A stretch of DNA of 64,000 nucleotides, taken from assembly GCA_949358305.1 (NCBI GenBank), contig OX442314.1, forward strand, positions 55,499,369 through 55,563,368, given 5' to 3'. The stretch is from Strigamia acuminata (lineage: Eukaryota > Arthropoda > Chilopoda > Geophilomorpha > Linotaeniidae). A program made the position numbers and the translations under genes. Of this stretch, positions 55,181 through 64,000 are shown in pieces (within the stretch, counting starts at the first letter, position 1; each line of letters opens with the position of its first letter). Under the pieces are notes generated by a model, which worked only from the letters and a program-made list of their open reading frames with translations, was not told where the DNA came from and searched no databases.

Positions 55181-57967
55181 TTATCGCTCTCCTCTGCGAA
55201 GAGCTGGCAGCACTCCTCTGCATGGGCGGAGGATCACTGGTGGCACTGCCGGGGGCGGCGGTGGTAAATCCGGGGGCAGAGAGGTTGTCAGATCCGCAGG
55301 ATTCTGTCGCTCGTTGATGAAGTACTGCGGGTGACCGCCGACCGGCTCGCCAATCAGCCCCGTACGTTCGTGGATCCAAATCCGGGTGGATGCCGGGAAT
55401 CGGTCGGGAACGAGCCGGATCCTTCGCGACTCGGCGCTCGATCCGGGTTTCCGGTGGGCTCGCAAGATTCGGCGATGGAAGACGGCGTCCATGGTAGATC
55501 GGGCCTCTCTGTTCAGCCATTTGAGGATCGACTCGCCGTGATCATCGGAGTCAATGATGCGTTGTCGCGTGAACTCCGACATCTGAAGGAAGGGGTATTC
55601 CACTCCTAGCCTCAAATAAAGCTGCGCTGCTGGGGGCGGCGGAGGCGATGGAGGAAGTGGAATCTCCATTGGACTCTCCAACGGTGGCGTAGCCGGCTCT
55701 GTTGCAAGAGCGGCCAGCTCTGCCGCTGGTGGCGAAGGAGAGGGCAGCGGAGGAGTTCGCGGTCCTCGGTTGGAGCGCTTCGGAATCAATTTGGGTCGAT
55801 TCGCGTACCGCTTCTCCTTTGGGAATACCGGCTTTGGGGTCGGTATGTATGGTTGGACCGCCGCCTCTGGGGGGGCGGTCTCGATGGCTTGTGGGAGGCT
55901 CGCTGCCGTTCCTGGTATCTCCGGAACCTCCCGAATTGTTCGCAACAAGGAAGGGTGGACTCCGGGGTTCCGGTAGCGAAATGCTAACGAGCGCATCTTC
56001 GAAAACTGCAAGCCGGGGTTCTCCGTATTCCGGGCCAGGTCGAAGCGTAGCGAGGCGGGCTCAGGAGTCCATCCGGCCCATACCTGGTACAACGCCCGAG
56101 GAAGGTGAACTCCCTCACGGTCGACAATTGTCCAGGCTGCCGTAGCCTGCCGACTGTCCAAGAAGACGCCCAGGGACAACAGCTGGGCCATGACGTTCGT
56201 CACGGCCAAATTCAAGCTGCTCCGATGGCAGGGGTGAGCGCGGTCCGGATTGTCACTGAATTGTTGTGACAGCGTCCGCATCTGTTCGATCGCCCAATTG
56301 ATGTGGTGAGTCTGGGCGGCGTCGGCCTGTCGTATGGCCAACTCGGCAATCGCGGGGTTCTCGTATTCGGCCAGGTATTCCTGTAGCTCGCCGAGTGGAG
56401 GATAGGCCGCTTCACGCCGGCATCGAGCGTCCATCTCTCGCTGGGCGTACCATTCGGCGTTGCGATAAGGTCGACACACTCGTGGCGTTGGGGGTGACGG
56501 TGGACGGCCCAGCCCGGGTAGATTATCGTATCTGACCCGCTTCGGAGCTGGATCTCCCACCGGAATCATCCGGGGAGGGGTCCAAGCGGTCACGGCTGGG
56601 TTTGTACCCTCGAGGAGTGGCGGCCATCGCGATTGCACTTGTGGGGGCACAAGCGCGGTTGGCACAGCCGGTGTTGAGCCCGACGGCCGGTTGGCCGCGT
56701 ATCCTCGGAAGGCGTTCTTCAATGCTACGGCCAGATCCTGTTTTGTAACCGGCCCATCTTTGTCCGACTCATCTGGGGACATTTGCTCTTCCGTCAACTC
56801 TCCCAAATCAATCTCTGCTTGGCGCCTGGACGGTCCAGCCGTGGGTCCGAGACTCTGGGGTTCGGACCTTTTCGCGGCGGCCATCTCTCGCTCCTTCTCT
56901 AATCCCTTAGCTATCAGGGATTGTGCTCGCAACTTCTGACGTACTTTGCGCTTTCGATTCCTCCGGGTGCTGGCTGCGACGGATCTTCGTTGGGCCGTCC
57001 TCTGGGGGACGTCCGTCGGAGAATTCGGTCTCTGGTGTGATGAGACGGTTCGTCGCGACGAGGATTGATCTGACGACTGTGTGGTAATCGCCATGAACAA
57101 CGAGGATCTTTTCTTTCCTCGATCTTGGTGTGTCTCGGTCCTCGCAGCCCAGTGGGCGGAAGATTCGACTGTTCGCTCAGCCCGCGCGTCGTCTGGCGAG
57201 GCAGGCTCGAGCGTTACTACTCGGCGACACTCCGAGCGCACGACAACTCGAGTTCGGGAACTGGAGCTGCTCGAGCGGCTGCGGTAGTCGCGATTCGTTG
57301 ACGGGCCGGCCTCTGTTGGGGAGACGGCCTGTCTTCTTCGCGCGGGTCCGCGTGGAGCGGACACCGCCGGACGCTTCGCTCTTCTGTGATGGCGGCGACT
57401 TCCCAGGATACCAGCGTGGTATAACTGCCACATCTCAGACTGCGTGGCCGTAAAATTCGCCGGCGGTATCCATCTGGGTGTCAGATGATCTTCTTCGATG
57501 TCGCGAAGCCATCTACGGATTTCTTCGGGGGAGAAACCGTTTCTCTCGAGAACTCGGGTTACTCCGTGAGTCTCGGTGCGCTTTAAGCGTTTGATCTCGT
57601 CGTCCACTATTCTCTGGCGGGCTGCCAAGGTCGGGGCCTCGCGCCACCTGTGGGAGGTGTGCAACTCGGCCACCGTGCCTGGGTAAGCCTCTTCCAGATA
57701 CCCGGAGTAAACGGGGCTCGGCGGATCCGCATCGGGTGGGATCCGCGGCCCTACTCGCTCCTTCATCTCCTTCGTCATGCACTCGACCAGCGTTTTCGAT
57801 CGCTCGAATTTTTCTTCGAGGGTCCTGGAATACATCAATCGAATTTTCCAGGCGCTGGTCTCCGCAGGATAGGCCTGCCGCAGGTAGATCGGCAGGGCTC
57901 CGCGAAAGATGTTGTTGGCGGTTGACGCCGTCGGAGGCAGGGCGTCCCACGATTCCAGCGGGTCGAC
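55181..57967 (-). CDS. ORF3, exon 2, Gypsy copy 3 (full length)
   Basis: 928 codons after acceptor ATTATTCAG (57968-57969), beginning VDPLESWDALPP in phase 0. Same regions as copy 1, plus the intact C-terminus: a proline-rich segment (LPPSPPPPPAAQL), then EYPFLQMSEFTRQRI, ending VLPALRRGER. No membrane helix or signal peptide. Together with exon 1 the product would be about 967 residues. It follows pol and precedes the purine tract and LTR, the place where envelope genes sit in errantiviruses. Function unknown. Confidence 0.75.
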   Translation of the reverse strand, partial: VDPLESWDALPPTASTANNIFRGALPIYLRQAYPAETSAWKIRLMYSRTLEEKFERSKTLVECMTKEMKERVGPRIPPDADPPSPVYSGYLEEAYPGTVAELHTSHRWREAPTLAARQRIVDDEIKRLKRTETHGVTRVLERNGFSPEEIRRWLRDIEEDHLTPRWIPPANFTATQSEMWQLYHAGILGSRRHHRRAKRPAVSAPRGPARRRQAVSPTEAGPSTNRDYRSRSSSSSSRTRVVVRSECRRVVTLEPASPDDARAERTVESSAHWAARTETHQDRGKKRSSLFMAITTQSSDQSSSRRTVSSHQRPNSPTDVPQRTAQRRSVAASTRRNRKRKVRQKLRAQSLIAKGLEKEREMAAAKRSEPQSLGPTAGPSRRQAEIDLGELTEEQMSPDESDKDGPVTKQDLAVALKNAFRGYAANRPSGSTPAVPTALVPPQVQSRWPPLLEGTNPAVTAWTPPRMIPVGDPAPKRVRYDNLPGLGRPPSPPTPRVCRPYRNAEWYAQREMDARCRREAAYPPLGELQEYLAEYENPAIAELAIRQADAAQTHHINWAIEQMRTLSQQFSDNPDRAHPCHRSSLNLAVTNVMAQLLSLGVFLDSRQATAAWTIVDREGVHLPRALYQVWAGWTPEPASLRFDLARNTENPGLQFSKMRSLAFRYRNPGVHPSLLRTIREVPEIPGTAASLPQAIETAPPEAAVQPYIPTPKPVFPKEKRYANRPKLIPKRSNRGPRTPPLPSPSPPAAELAALATEPATPPLESPMEIPLPPSPPPPPAAQLYLRLGVEYPFLQMSEFTRQRIIDSDDHGESILKWLNREARSTMDAVFHRRILRAHRKPGSSAESRRIRLVPDRFPASTRIWIHERTGLIGEPVGGHPQYFINERQNPADLTTSLPPDLPPPPPAVPPVILRPCRGVLPALRRGER

Positions 57968-58527
57968 CTGAATAATTTTAGATCGCAAGATTAATATAAT
58001 AAATCCCAGTTAACGATGGGGATCAGAAATATGCTCAAGATCGACGGTGGCAGCAACTCCTTTCTTTTGTTGCGGCCGTCGGTCTTATTTTCTTGTTTCG
58101 CAGTTCTGCGATGATCTCCGCCGTCGTAGCGCTGATCCAACACTACTTTTGAACTCAGGTGATCCGCTTTTAGGAAGGGGTCGCAGGCAAAACCGATCGT
58201 TAAATTTTAATTTCTTACGTTAAACTTTTTTATTTTAACTCTAATCGTATTTTAATTTATTACGATGTTTAAATTTAAAAGAAAGAAAACCTTTAGTTTT
58301 GGTTTTGGTTTGCCACGACGCCATTCCGCGAACACTTCCTTTGTTCTAGTTTTTTGGCGGCCTTGACTCCGAGGTGAATCTGGGTCCACTCTCGGGTTTT
58401 TAGCCAGCCTTAAATCAACAATAAAACAGAAAGAAATATATCAGTCACAAGTCACGCTCCAATCTGGGTTGGATGCAACAGATTCAAAGAATTATGTGAT
58501 TTCTCTGGGGAAATCACGCTAATTTAC

Positions 58528-58644
58528 CTGCAACGGCGGTTGTTCGTCCCAATTCTCATCGTCTTCTGCATTTACGATTAGGCCGTCGCTCTCGTCTCTC
58601 GACGATGCGCTCGGCTCTAATCGTGGGTTGCGTCGATCGGCCAT
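58528..58644 (-). CDS. ORF3, exon 1, Gypsy copy 3
   Basis: 39 codons, MADRRNPRLEPSASSRDES to EQPPLQ, donor CAG|GTAAAT at 58527, phase 0. Intron 57968-58527 (560 bp). Confidence 0.65.
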
Positions 58645-59024
58645 TTCAATTTAGGAAAATGAAGTTTTGTTTGAGAGGTCTTTGTCTTTCTCTTTGGGGG
58701 AGAAGCAAAAACACGTCTCGTCGTGTTAAAAACAGTCGGAAACTGGGCCTATCGACGCTGAGAATTGTGGGTCTCGAACGCGTCTCGTATTTTGCGAGAT
58801 CCGCCGTGCTGGCAATGACGCTACGGGGTCGACCGCGTGGTTTCGTTGTCACGTGGTCGCCCGCTACGTCATAACTTCTCGTCTGTTAGTGGTGACTGCG
58901 ACAATTCGTTGCGAAGTTTGGACTTAGCCAAATTTTCGCGTCTCAACATGTGCAGCAGCTCTCGTAAGTAAATCTTTTTATTTTACAAGGCCTCCGCTCC
59001 ATGTTATCACATTTTCTTTTATTT

Positions 59025-62000
59025 TTAGTTCTTCCCCACGACTTTGCCGTCCCGAATGAACGGATTATTGCTTCGTCGTGGTCGAAGGTTGATTTTCGAC
59101 GTGCTCGTAGATCGTGACTCTACTTGCTCGTTCATCTCCGATGTGTTGGCATTTTTCTCATTACTAATTTTTTTATTTTCCATTTCAGAAGTACTTTCTT
59201 CTGCTTCCTCCCTCTCCGAAATTGCTTGCTCCGGCTGTGCTGGAGCCTCGTCGGCCGGAGATTCGGCGTCGAAGAATTCATCCTCGTCCTCCGCTATATT
59301 TTCAGCTTCATTTGTTTTTTGGAACGTGTCGACCACGGTGCCCCCTTGGCCGCTGTGTGTCTGACCTTCCAGCCAGATTTCTTGGGGAAACTCTGGCAGG
59401 TATGGCCTTAAATCTCGGCCATGTATCGACTGAAAATTTTTGTTGTCCTCTAAGCGGCGTAGTTGGTATGCGTTGCCGCCGTGTTCGGCCACAATTACAT
59501 AGGGACCGTCCCTTTTGTCGGCTAAACCGGCGGCGATGCCCCTCGCTGCGTTGGACAACGTGTGTGCCTCCTTCCACACTAGATCATTCACTTTAAAGTT
59601 CGCGAAGGCGAGATCGCCTTCTTTATCTGCGATTCTCTCTCTCATGTTGAAAATATGCGCCATCATATGCTGGTATGTGTCGGATATAGTCTGTTCCAAC
59701 CGGCATACGTACTCATGTGGGCTCGATGGGTCTAATACGTTCACAGCTTCGGCAATGCGTGGGTCCCATGGCATCCTTAATTCGCGGGCGAAGTTGAGGT
59801 ACGCCGGTGAGAATTCGCGTGTTCTTGACACGGTTGAGCGAATGCTGAAAGCGATTTCTCGCAGGTATTCGTCCCATCGGTTGTGAATATCGGTGAATAC
59901 TGTCAGCGCATATTTTATGTCTTTATTTAATCTCTCGACTGGATTTGTCTGAGGATTATATGTGGAGGTGTTCGATGCATCCATTTTAAATTTTCTACAG
60001 AAGTCCTTATATATTCTTGATCGGAATTGGGGGCCGTTATCCGAAATGAGTTTTCTGGGAAACCCAAATCGCATTGCCACGTCGTAAAGGCACTCGACTA
60101 TGTTTTCAGCCGAGGGCTTCGCGAGGGCGTACAGCTCCGGCCATCGGGTGGCCACGTCCATAATTACGAGAATATACATGTTCTTGTTTCCCGTTGTGGG
60201 CTTGGGGCCCATCAAGTCTATGCTTAAGCAGTCAAACGGTGCGTAGGGTCCGAGAGACATGGCGTTTCTGGCCACTTTATCTCGCGGTCTGCATGCTTGG
60301 CACCGGGGGCAGTGTCGGATAAATTTCGTTATCTTTTGCCGCGCGCCCGGCCAGAAGAAAAGTTGTTTTACTCGATAAAGGGTCCTCGCTATGCCGGAAT
60401 GGCTGGCGAGTGGGTGTCCGTGCATCAGCCACAGCAGTCGGGTGTGCAGCGATGCCGGTACGACCACTTTAACCGAGTTTCCCGCTCCGCTGAGGTCGTC
60501 TTGAAACGTCGGGTGGTATTTTACCAGGAGTTCATCGTCTATGAGGTAGCTTGTTGCTTCTTTGACGAACTGTTTTCGGCGGTGTGGGTTTGTCATCCCT
60601 TCCGGAAATTCGCCGTTTAGCAAATATTGCGTTATAATTTGACATTTTGTGTCTGCTGCCTGGTGTTCGATGAACTCACGTCTCGTGGGTGGAGCGTATT
60701 GTGTTTTTTCTTCAATTTTTGCTGTGAAGGCGCGTAGTAGTGTTTTGTGGGTTTCTCCGGGGGGCGGAGATTGAGTTTCGGATGTTGAATCGTTCGTCCC
60801 AGCTGGCTGGTATGTTCGAGTCCAAAAACCACAAAACGTTCTATCTTCGGGTTCCATCACTGGTAGCTCGTTTGCCTTCCGCAAACGCCATATTCTCCGT
60901 GGAGTCGGGCAGTACAAGAGGTGGGTGTCGTCCTCGCCGTCGTCGTCTGGTCCTTGGGGGTCAGAGGCTGGGGCTCTCGAGAGGGCGTCGGCCACATGAT
61001 TGTACTTCCCGGGGCGGTACGTGATTGTTATATCGCACGCCATTAACTCCAGTTGCCATCGTGCGAGTCGGCCGGAGGGTTCCTTGAGCTTCATCAACCA
61101 GCTTAGTGCCTGGTGATCTGTCTGAACCTCGAAGTTCGTGTACTCCAGATAGTCGCGAAATTTCCGAACTGCCCAAATTACGGCTAGGCATTCTAGTTCC
61201 GTTGCCGTGTAATTTTTCTCCGCGCCCTGTATTTTTCTGCTTATAAACATACAGGGTACTTCCTGCAAGATTCCGTTGTACACGTGGGTCTGCAGAAGGG
61301 CTGCACCCAGTCCGATTTTACTCGCGTCAGTGTGCAACACGAACGGTCGGTTTAGGTCCGGCAATGGCATCTTTTCGACGTCAGCCAGCATTTGCTTGAT
61401 GGTGCTAAATGCGGCCTCGCACTGGACCGTCCACTCAAACTCTTTATCCGTTCGTAAGAGATCCGTTATAGGCGCGGCCACTTCAGCCAGACCAGAGAGT
61501 AGTCGGCCGAAGAAATTGACCATGCCCATGAATCTCTGGACACCTTTTATATCTTCGGGGGCGGGGAATCCGTTTATTGCTTTGACTTTTTCGGGGTCAA
61601 TCGCGATTCCCTCGACTCCTATTCGATATCCTAGGAAGGCAAGCTCTTTCCTGCAAAACTTGCTCTTCCCTGGATGGATGTGGAGTCCCGCCTTGGCTAG
61701 GCGAGAGACCACTCTATCGATGTGGTCTATATGCTCTTCGATTGTGTCCGACGTTATTATGATGTCGTCGAGATACGCCCACACGAAGTCGTGCAGCATA
61801 TCTCCCAACACGCTTTCGATCAATTTCTGGAACGTGCTCGGGGCGTTTACAAGCCCGAACGGCATCACGTTGAACATTAGTCTTCCTATCGGGGAGTAGA
61901 AAGCCGTTTTCAGTTTGTCTTCGGGTTTTAGCTCCACTTGCCAATACCCCTTTGACAGGTCCATGGTGGTTACCCACTTGAACGGGCTCAGTTCCCGGAG

Positions 62001-63155
62001 GATCGAGTCTATAGACGGCATCTGAATCGGGTCTATAACCGTTATCGCGTTCAGGGGGCGATAATCAATGCATAGTCGAGGTTCCGAGCCTGGACGCATC
62101 ACCAGGACGATCCGCATGGCGTATTCGCCCAGGGCTTGCGTTACTATGCCCTTGTCGAGCATGTCTTGGCACATTTGCGTCACAATGTCTCTTTTCTGGG
62201 GGTTCATCCCCTTGTAAGGCACTCGAATCGGCTTGTCTGTGGTTAAGACTATTTCGTGGGTTGCTTCCGTCGTTCGACCAGGTGTCTTGGTCAGAATTCT
62301 TTCATGTTTTCGAAGCACTCGCCTCAGTAGCGATGCCTCGTTAACACGCAGTGCTGCCTCCTCGACCAGGGTGTCCACGACGTTACTCCTCTGTAATTCC
62401 AGAGTGAAGGCTGCGAAATCGTAATCTTGGACGAATTTTCGCAATCCTCTTCCGTATTCCTCTTTGTCCTTGGCTTCGTCCAGTAATTTTTGGGGAACTA
62501 CGGGGACTGGCCGTTCTCCCTCGGGACTTATCCAGTTCCATGAACGGGTTATCGGGTTTGGCTGAATTTTCAGTTTCGCCATGATATCCATCCCTAGGAG
62601 GAATACTTTGTCGTGGGATGGCAAGACTATGAAGGGGTGGGACAAGTTCCCCCCCTTCCAGTCGATCATGATGCGAACTACGCCCTTCGGCTTGACGTAG
62701 CCGTTGGCGGTGAGCAATTCTACATTCGCGTTCACTTGTGCCACCTTTTTTCCAATATCCAAGTCCTTTACTATATCTTCGGATATGAATGAACGATCCG
62801 CTCCTGAATCCAGCAGACCGAACAATTTTTGGTTTTCTATCTCCACTGGCAGCATACACAGAGTTTCGCAATGTGCTTTCGTGACATTGCAGTGAAATAC
62901 GCGTAATGTCTGGGGCTCAACCTCCAGATTGAACGGAAGGTCCGTCCAATCCATGTCGACCCCCGGCTTCGTTCTCACTTGCATACTCGTTAACGTCACT
63001 TTTTCCTCCTTCTTCGGAACGGCCTGTATGCGGTCTTTGATCTGTGCCTCTGCCAAGGCATGACCTGCGGGTCCAGTGTGATATTTCTTCTTTTTAATTT
63101 CCGCGGCTGGCGCAGACGAAGCTGAATTTATTTCGGCGACGCCTGCGCTTGGAAG
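59025..63155 (-). CDS. pol: Pol polyprotein, Gypsy copy 3 (complete)
   Basis: 1376 residues from the -1 frameshift point, same length as copy 2. Protease DSGADRSF, RT YLDD, RNase H LHTDASKIGLGAALLQT, integrase zinc region and D, D, E residues, GPY-type motif and acidic tail all present, with no stop or frameshift. Differences from copy 2 are scattered substitutions. Confidence 0.92.
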   Translation of the reverse strand, partial: LPSAGVAEINSASSAPAAEIKKKKYHTGPAGHALAEAQIKDRIQAVPKKEEKVTLTSMQVRTKPGVDMDWTDLPFNLEVEPQTLRVFHCNVTKAHCETLCMLPVEIENQKLFGLLDSGADRSFISEDIVKDLDIGKKVAQVNANVELLTANGYVKPKGVVRIMIDWKGGNLSHPFIVLPSHDKVFLLGMDIMAKLKIQPNPITRSWNWISPEGERPVPVVPQKLLDEAKDKEEYGRGLRKFVQDYDFAAFTLELQRSNVVDTLVEEAALRVNEASLLRRVLRKHERILTKTPGRTTEATHEIVLTTDKPIRVPYKGMNPQKRDIVTQMCQDMLDKGIVTQALGEYAMRIVLVMRPGSEPRLCIDYRPLNAITVIDPIQMPSIDSILRELSPFKWVTTMDLSKGYWQVELKPEDKLKTAFYSPIGRLMFNVMPFGLVNAPSTFQKLIESVLGDMLHDFVWAYLDDIIITSDTIEEHIDHIDRVVSRLAKAGLHIHPGKSKFCRKELAFLGYRIGVEGIAIDPEKVKAINGFPAPEDIKGVQRFMGMVNFFGRLLSGLAEVAAPITDLLRTDKEFEWTVQCEAAFSTIKQMLADVEKMPLPDLNRPFVLHTDASKIGLGAALLQTHVYNGILQEVPCMFISRKIQGAEKNYTATELECLAVIWAVRKFRDYLEYTNFEVQTDHQALSWLMKLKEPSGRLARWQLELMACDITITYRPGKYNHVADALSRAPASDPQGPDDDGEDDTHLLYCPTPRRIWRLRKANELPVMEPEDRTFCGFWTRTYQPAGTNDSTSETQSPPPGETHKTLLRAFTAKIEEKTQYAPPTRREFIEHQAADTKCQIITQYLLNGEFPEGMTNPHRRKQFVKEATSYLIDDELLVKYHPTFQDDLSGAGNSVKVVVPASLHTRLLWLMHGHPLASHSGIARTLYRVKQLFFWPGARQKITKFIRHCPRCQACRPRDKVARNAMSLGPYAPFDCLSIDLMGPKPTTGNKNMYILVIMDVATRWPELYALAKPSAENIVECLYDVAMRFGFPRKLISDNGPQFRSRIYKDFCRKFKMDASNTSTYNPQTNPVERLNKDIKYALTVFTDIHNRWDEYLREIAFSIRSTVSRTREFSPAYLNFARELRMPWDPRIAEAVNVLDPSSPHEYVCRLEQTISDTYQHMMAHIFNMRERIADKEGDLAFANFKVNDLVWKEAHTLSNAARGIAAGLADKRDGPYVIVAEHGGNAYQLRRLEDNKNFQSIHGRDLRPYLPEFPQEIWLEGQTHSGQGGTVVDTFQKTNEAENIAEDEDEFFDAESPADEAPAQPEQAISEREEAEESTSEMENKKISNEKNANTSEMNEQVESRSTSTSKINLRPRRSNNPFIRDGKVVGKN

Positions 63156-64000
63156 TTTTTTGCCAGATCAGTTTTTAACTCCATCATCATTTTCATCATG
63201 GTTTGCATGATGTCCTTTTCTTTGACGGTTTTCTCACATTTATCTGAGTAGTGGCCGTATTCCCCACAGCTGTAACATTTGATGTTACTTTTATCCCCTG
63301 TGGGAGTGAATCCCGGTTTTTTCGGGACGAAGGGCGTCGGGAATCGTCTTTTTCCTCCCAATGCTCCTCTCGCTTTCGTTGCCTGTACGTGTGCTCTGAA
63401 TTGTGTGATTGCCAAGGCCCGGTGTGCATGGTGCAAATAGGGACCTTGATCGTCGCATCCCGTTGATAAGTTTTCGAGGTGCTCATTTAGGGCTTCCTCG
63501 TCGCTCGATGCTGGCTCCTCTTCTTTAGCCGTGGCGAGAGGTGTTGTCTCTTCGACTTTCTCCATCTGGGTGGAGTCCGTCGAGGTCACCTGCATCGCCC
63601 TCGCTGCCGGTGCTTTTTTTGGGGCAGCTATTGGGTTGGCTGGAAGGATACTGCCTGCCTTAGGTGTCAGCATTCGTCCGAAGGAGGCCTCGGTGAGACT
63701 CATGATGCCGCTCAAATATTCACTTGGCCTCATTAATTTCTCTGAGGTCTTGTGACGTTCGGCGCTCGTCTGCAACCGTTTCTCGTGTGCTTCAGCTTCC
63801 TCCGGGGGCAGAGTGGCGTAATACCGCTGTTCTATTTCTAACGTGTTTGTTAGAAGATAGTTACTGACATCTTGGTAATCGCCAGTGCGGGGTGCACGCA
63901 TGTCTAGCAGAATTCTTTGCGAGTGGGCTGATAATCCTCCGTAAAAGATCATCGTGAAACCAGCGGGGTTTATTTCATACGGCGCTCTTGCAAACAGGAG
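63128..64000 (-). CDS. gag: Gag, C-terminal part, Gypsy copy 3 (partial at window edge)
   Basis: Minus strand, from the window edge within the capsid-like domain to the stop at 63128. Includes the zinc knuckle (CYSCGEYGHYSDKC). The codon that is a stop in copy 2 is intact here. Confidence 0.9.
   Translation of the reverse strand, partial: LLFARAPYEINPAGFTMIFYGGLSAHSQRILLDMRAPRTGDYQDVSNYLLTNTLEIEQRYYATLPPEEAEAHEKRLQTSAERHKTSEKLMRPSEYLSGIMSLTEASFGRMLTPKAGSILPANPIAAPKKAPAARAMQVTSTDSTQMEKVEETTPLATAKEEEPASSDEEALNEHLENLSTGCDDQGPYLHHAHRALAITQFRAHVQATKARGALGGKRRFPTPFVPKKPGFTPTGDKSNIKCYSCGEYGHYSDKCEKTVKEKDIMQTMMKMMMELKTDLAKNFQAQASPK
63155..63161 (-). promoter_or_regulatory. -1 ribosomal frameshift site, copy 3
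   Basis: A AAA AAC on the minus strand in the Gag frame; the -1 frame is open into pol. Confidence 0.8.

Larger units (their letters stand above)
54316..64000 (-). mobile_element. Ty3/Gypsy LTR retrotransposon, copy 3 (runs off window)
   Basis: Minus-strand element of the same family: its 3' LTR is 54316-55136, then ORF3, pol and the C-terminal part of gag up to the window edge. The 5' LTR and second target duplication (expected GCTT, from 54312-54315) are outside. In the visible part protease, pol and ORF3 are open and full length, so this is the best candidate for an active copy. Confidence 0.95.

Overview
The window is animal nuclear DNA, most likely arthropod. It carries an intron-containing DEG/ENaC channel gene, a cluster of tandemly duplicated C2H2 zinc-finger genes, a P-element-type transposase relic, a BEL/Pao Gag relic and several Ty3/Gypsy-type LTR retrotransposons. 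There is no operon-like gene packing. I cannot name a species.

Layout. 1-5.4 kb (minus strand): exons of a DEG/ENaC gene, one of which joins the end of one channel unit to the start of a second; two arrays of ~60-bp palindromic repeats lie in an intron. 5.4-7.5 kb: non-coding with a 30-bp minisatellite. 7.5-8.6 kb: a solo LTR (minus). 8.84-24.36 kb: a non-autonomous LTR element (233-bp LTRs, Gag ORF, no reverse transcriptase) split by a nested ~12.4-kb Gypsy element (copy 1, 9900-22271). 24.4-28.8 kb: a degraded membrane-protein-like fragment, zinc-finger gene 1, a P-element-like transposase relic and a BEL/Pao gag relic. 29.0-40.4 kb: Gypsy copy 2. 40.9-54.3 kb: zinc-finger genes 2 to 5 with ENaC exon remnants, an 891-bp TIR element, a 143-bp TG...CA insertion and a second solo LTR. 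54.3 kb to the end: Gypsy copy 3 on the minus strand, inserted into zinc-finger gene 5 and running off the window.

How the parts work. The Gypsy family has an LTR of ~820 bp, a proline-tRNA-type primer site, a long coiled-coil Gag with one zinc knuckle, a -1 frameshift signal (A AAA AAC) leading into Pol (protease, RT, RNase H, integrase) and a third ORF that appears to be expressed by splicing. That third protein has no signal peptide or membrane segment, so it is not a classical envelope. Each copy has different defects: copy 1 lost the protease active site, copy 2 has a gag stop and a gutted ORF3, and copy 3 looks intact as far as it is visible. The zinc-finger units share a leader exon, an intron and a finger exon, and show decay (frameshift, early stop, LTR insertion).

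Most unusual points: the fused double DEG/ENaC architecture, serial RNA hairpins with covarying stems inside the LTRs, the spliced non-envelope ORF3, and an LTR element that keeps a long Gag ORF but has no polymerase.
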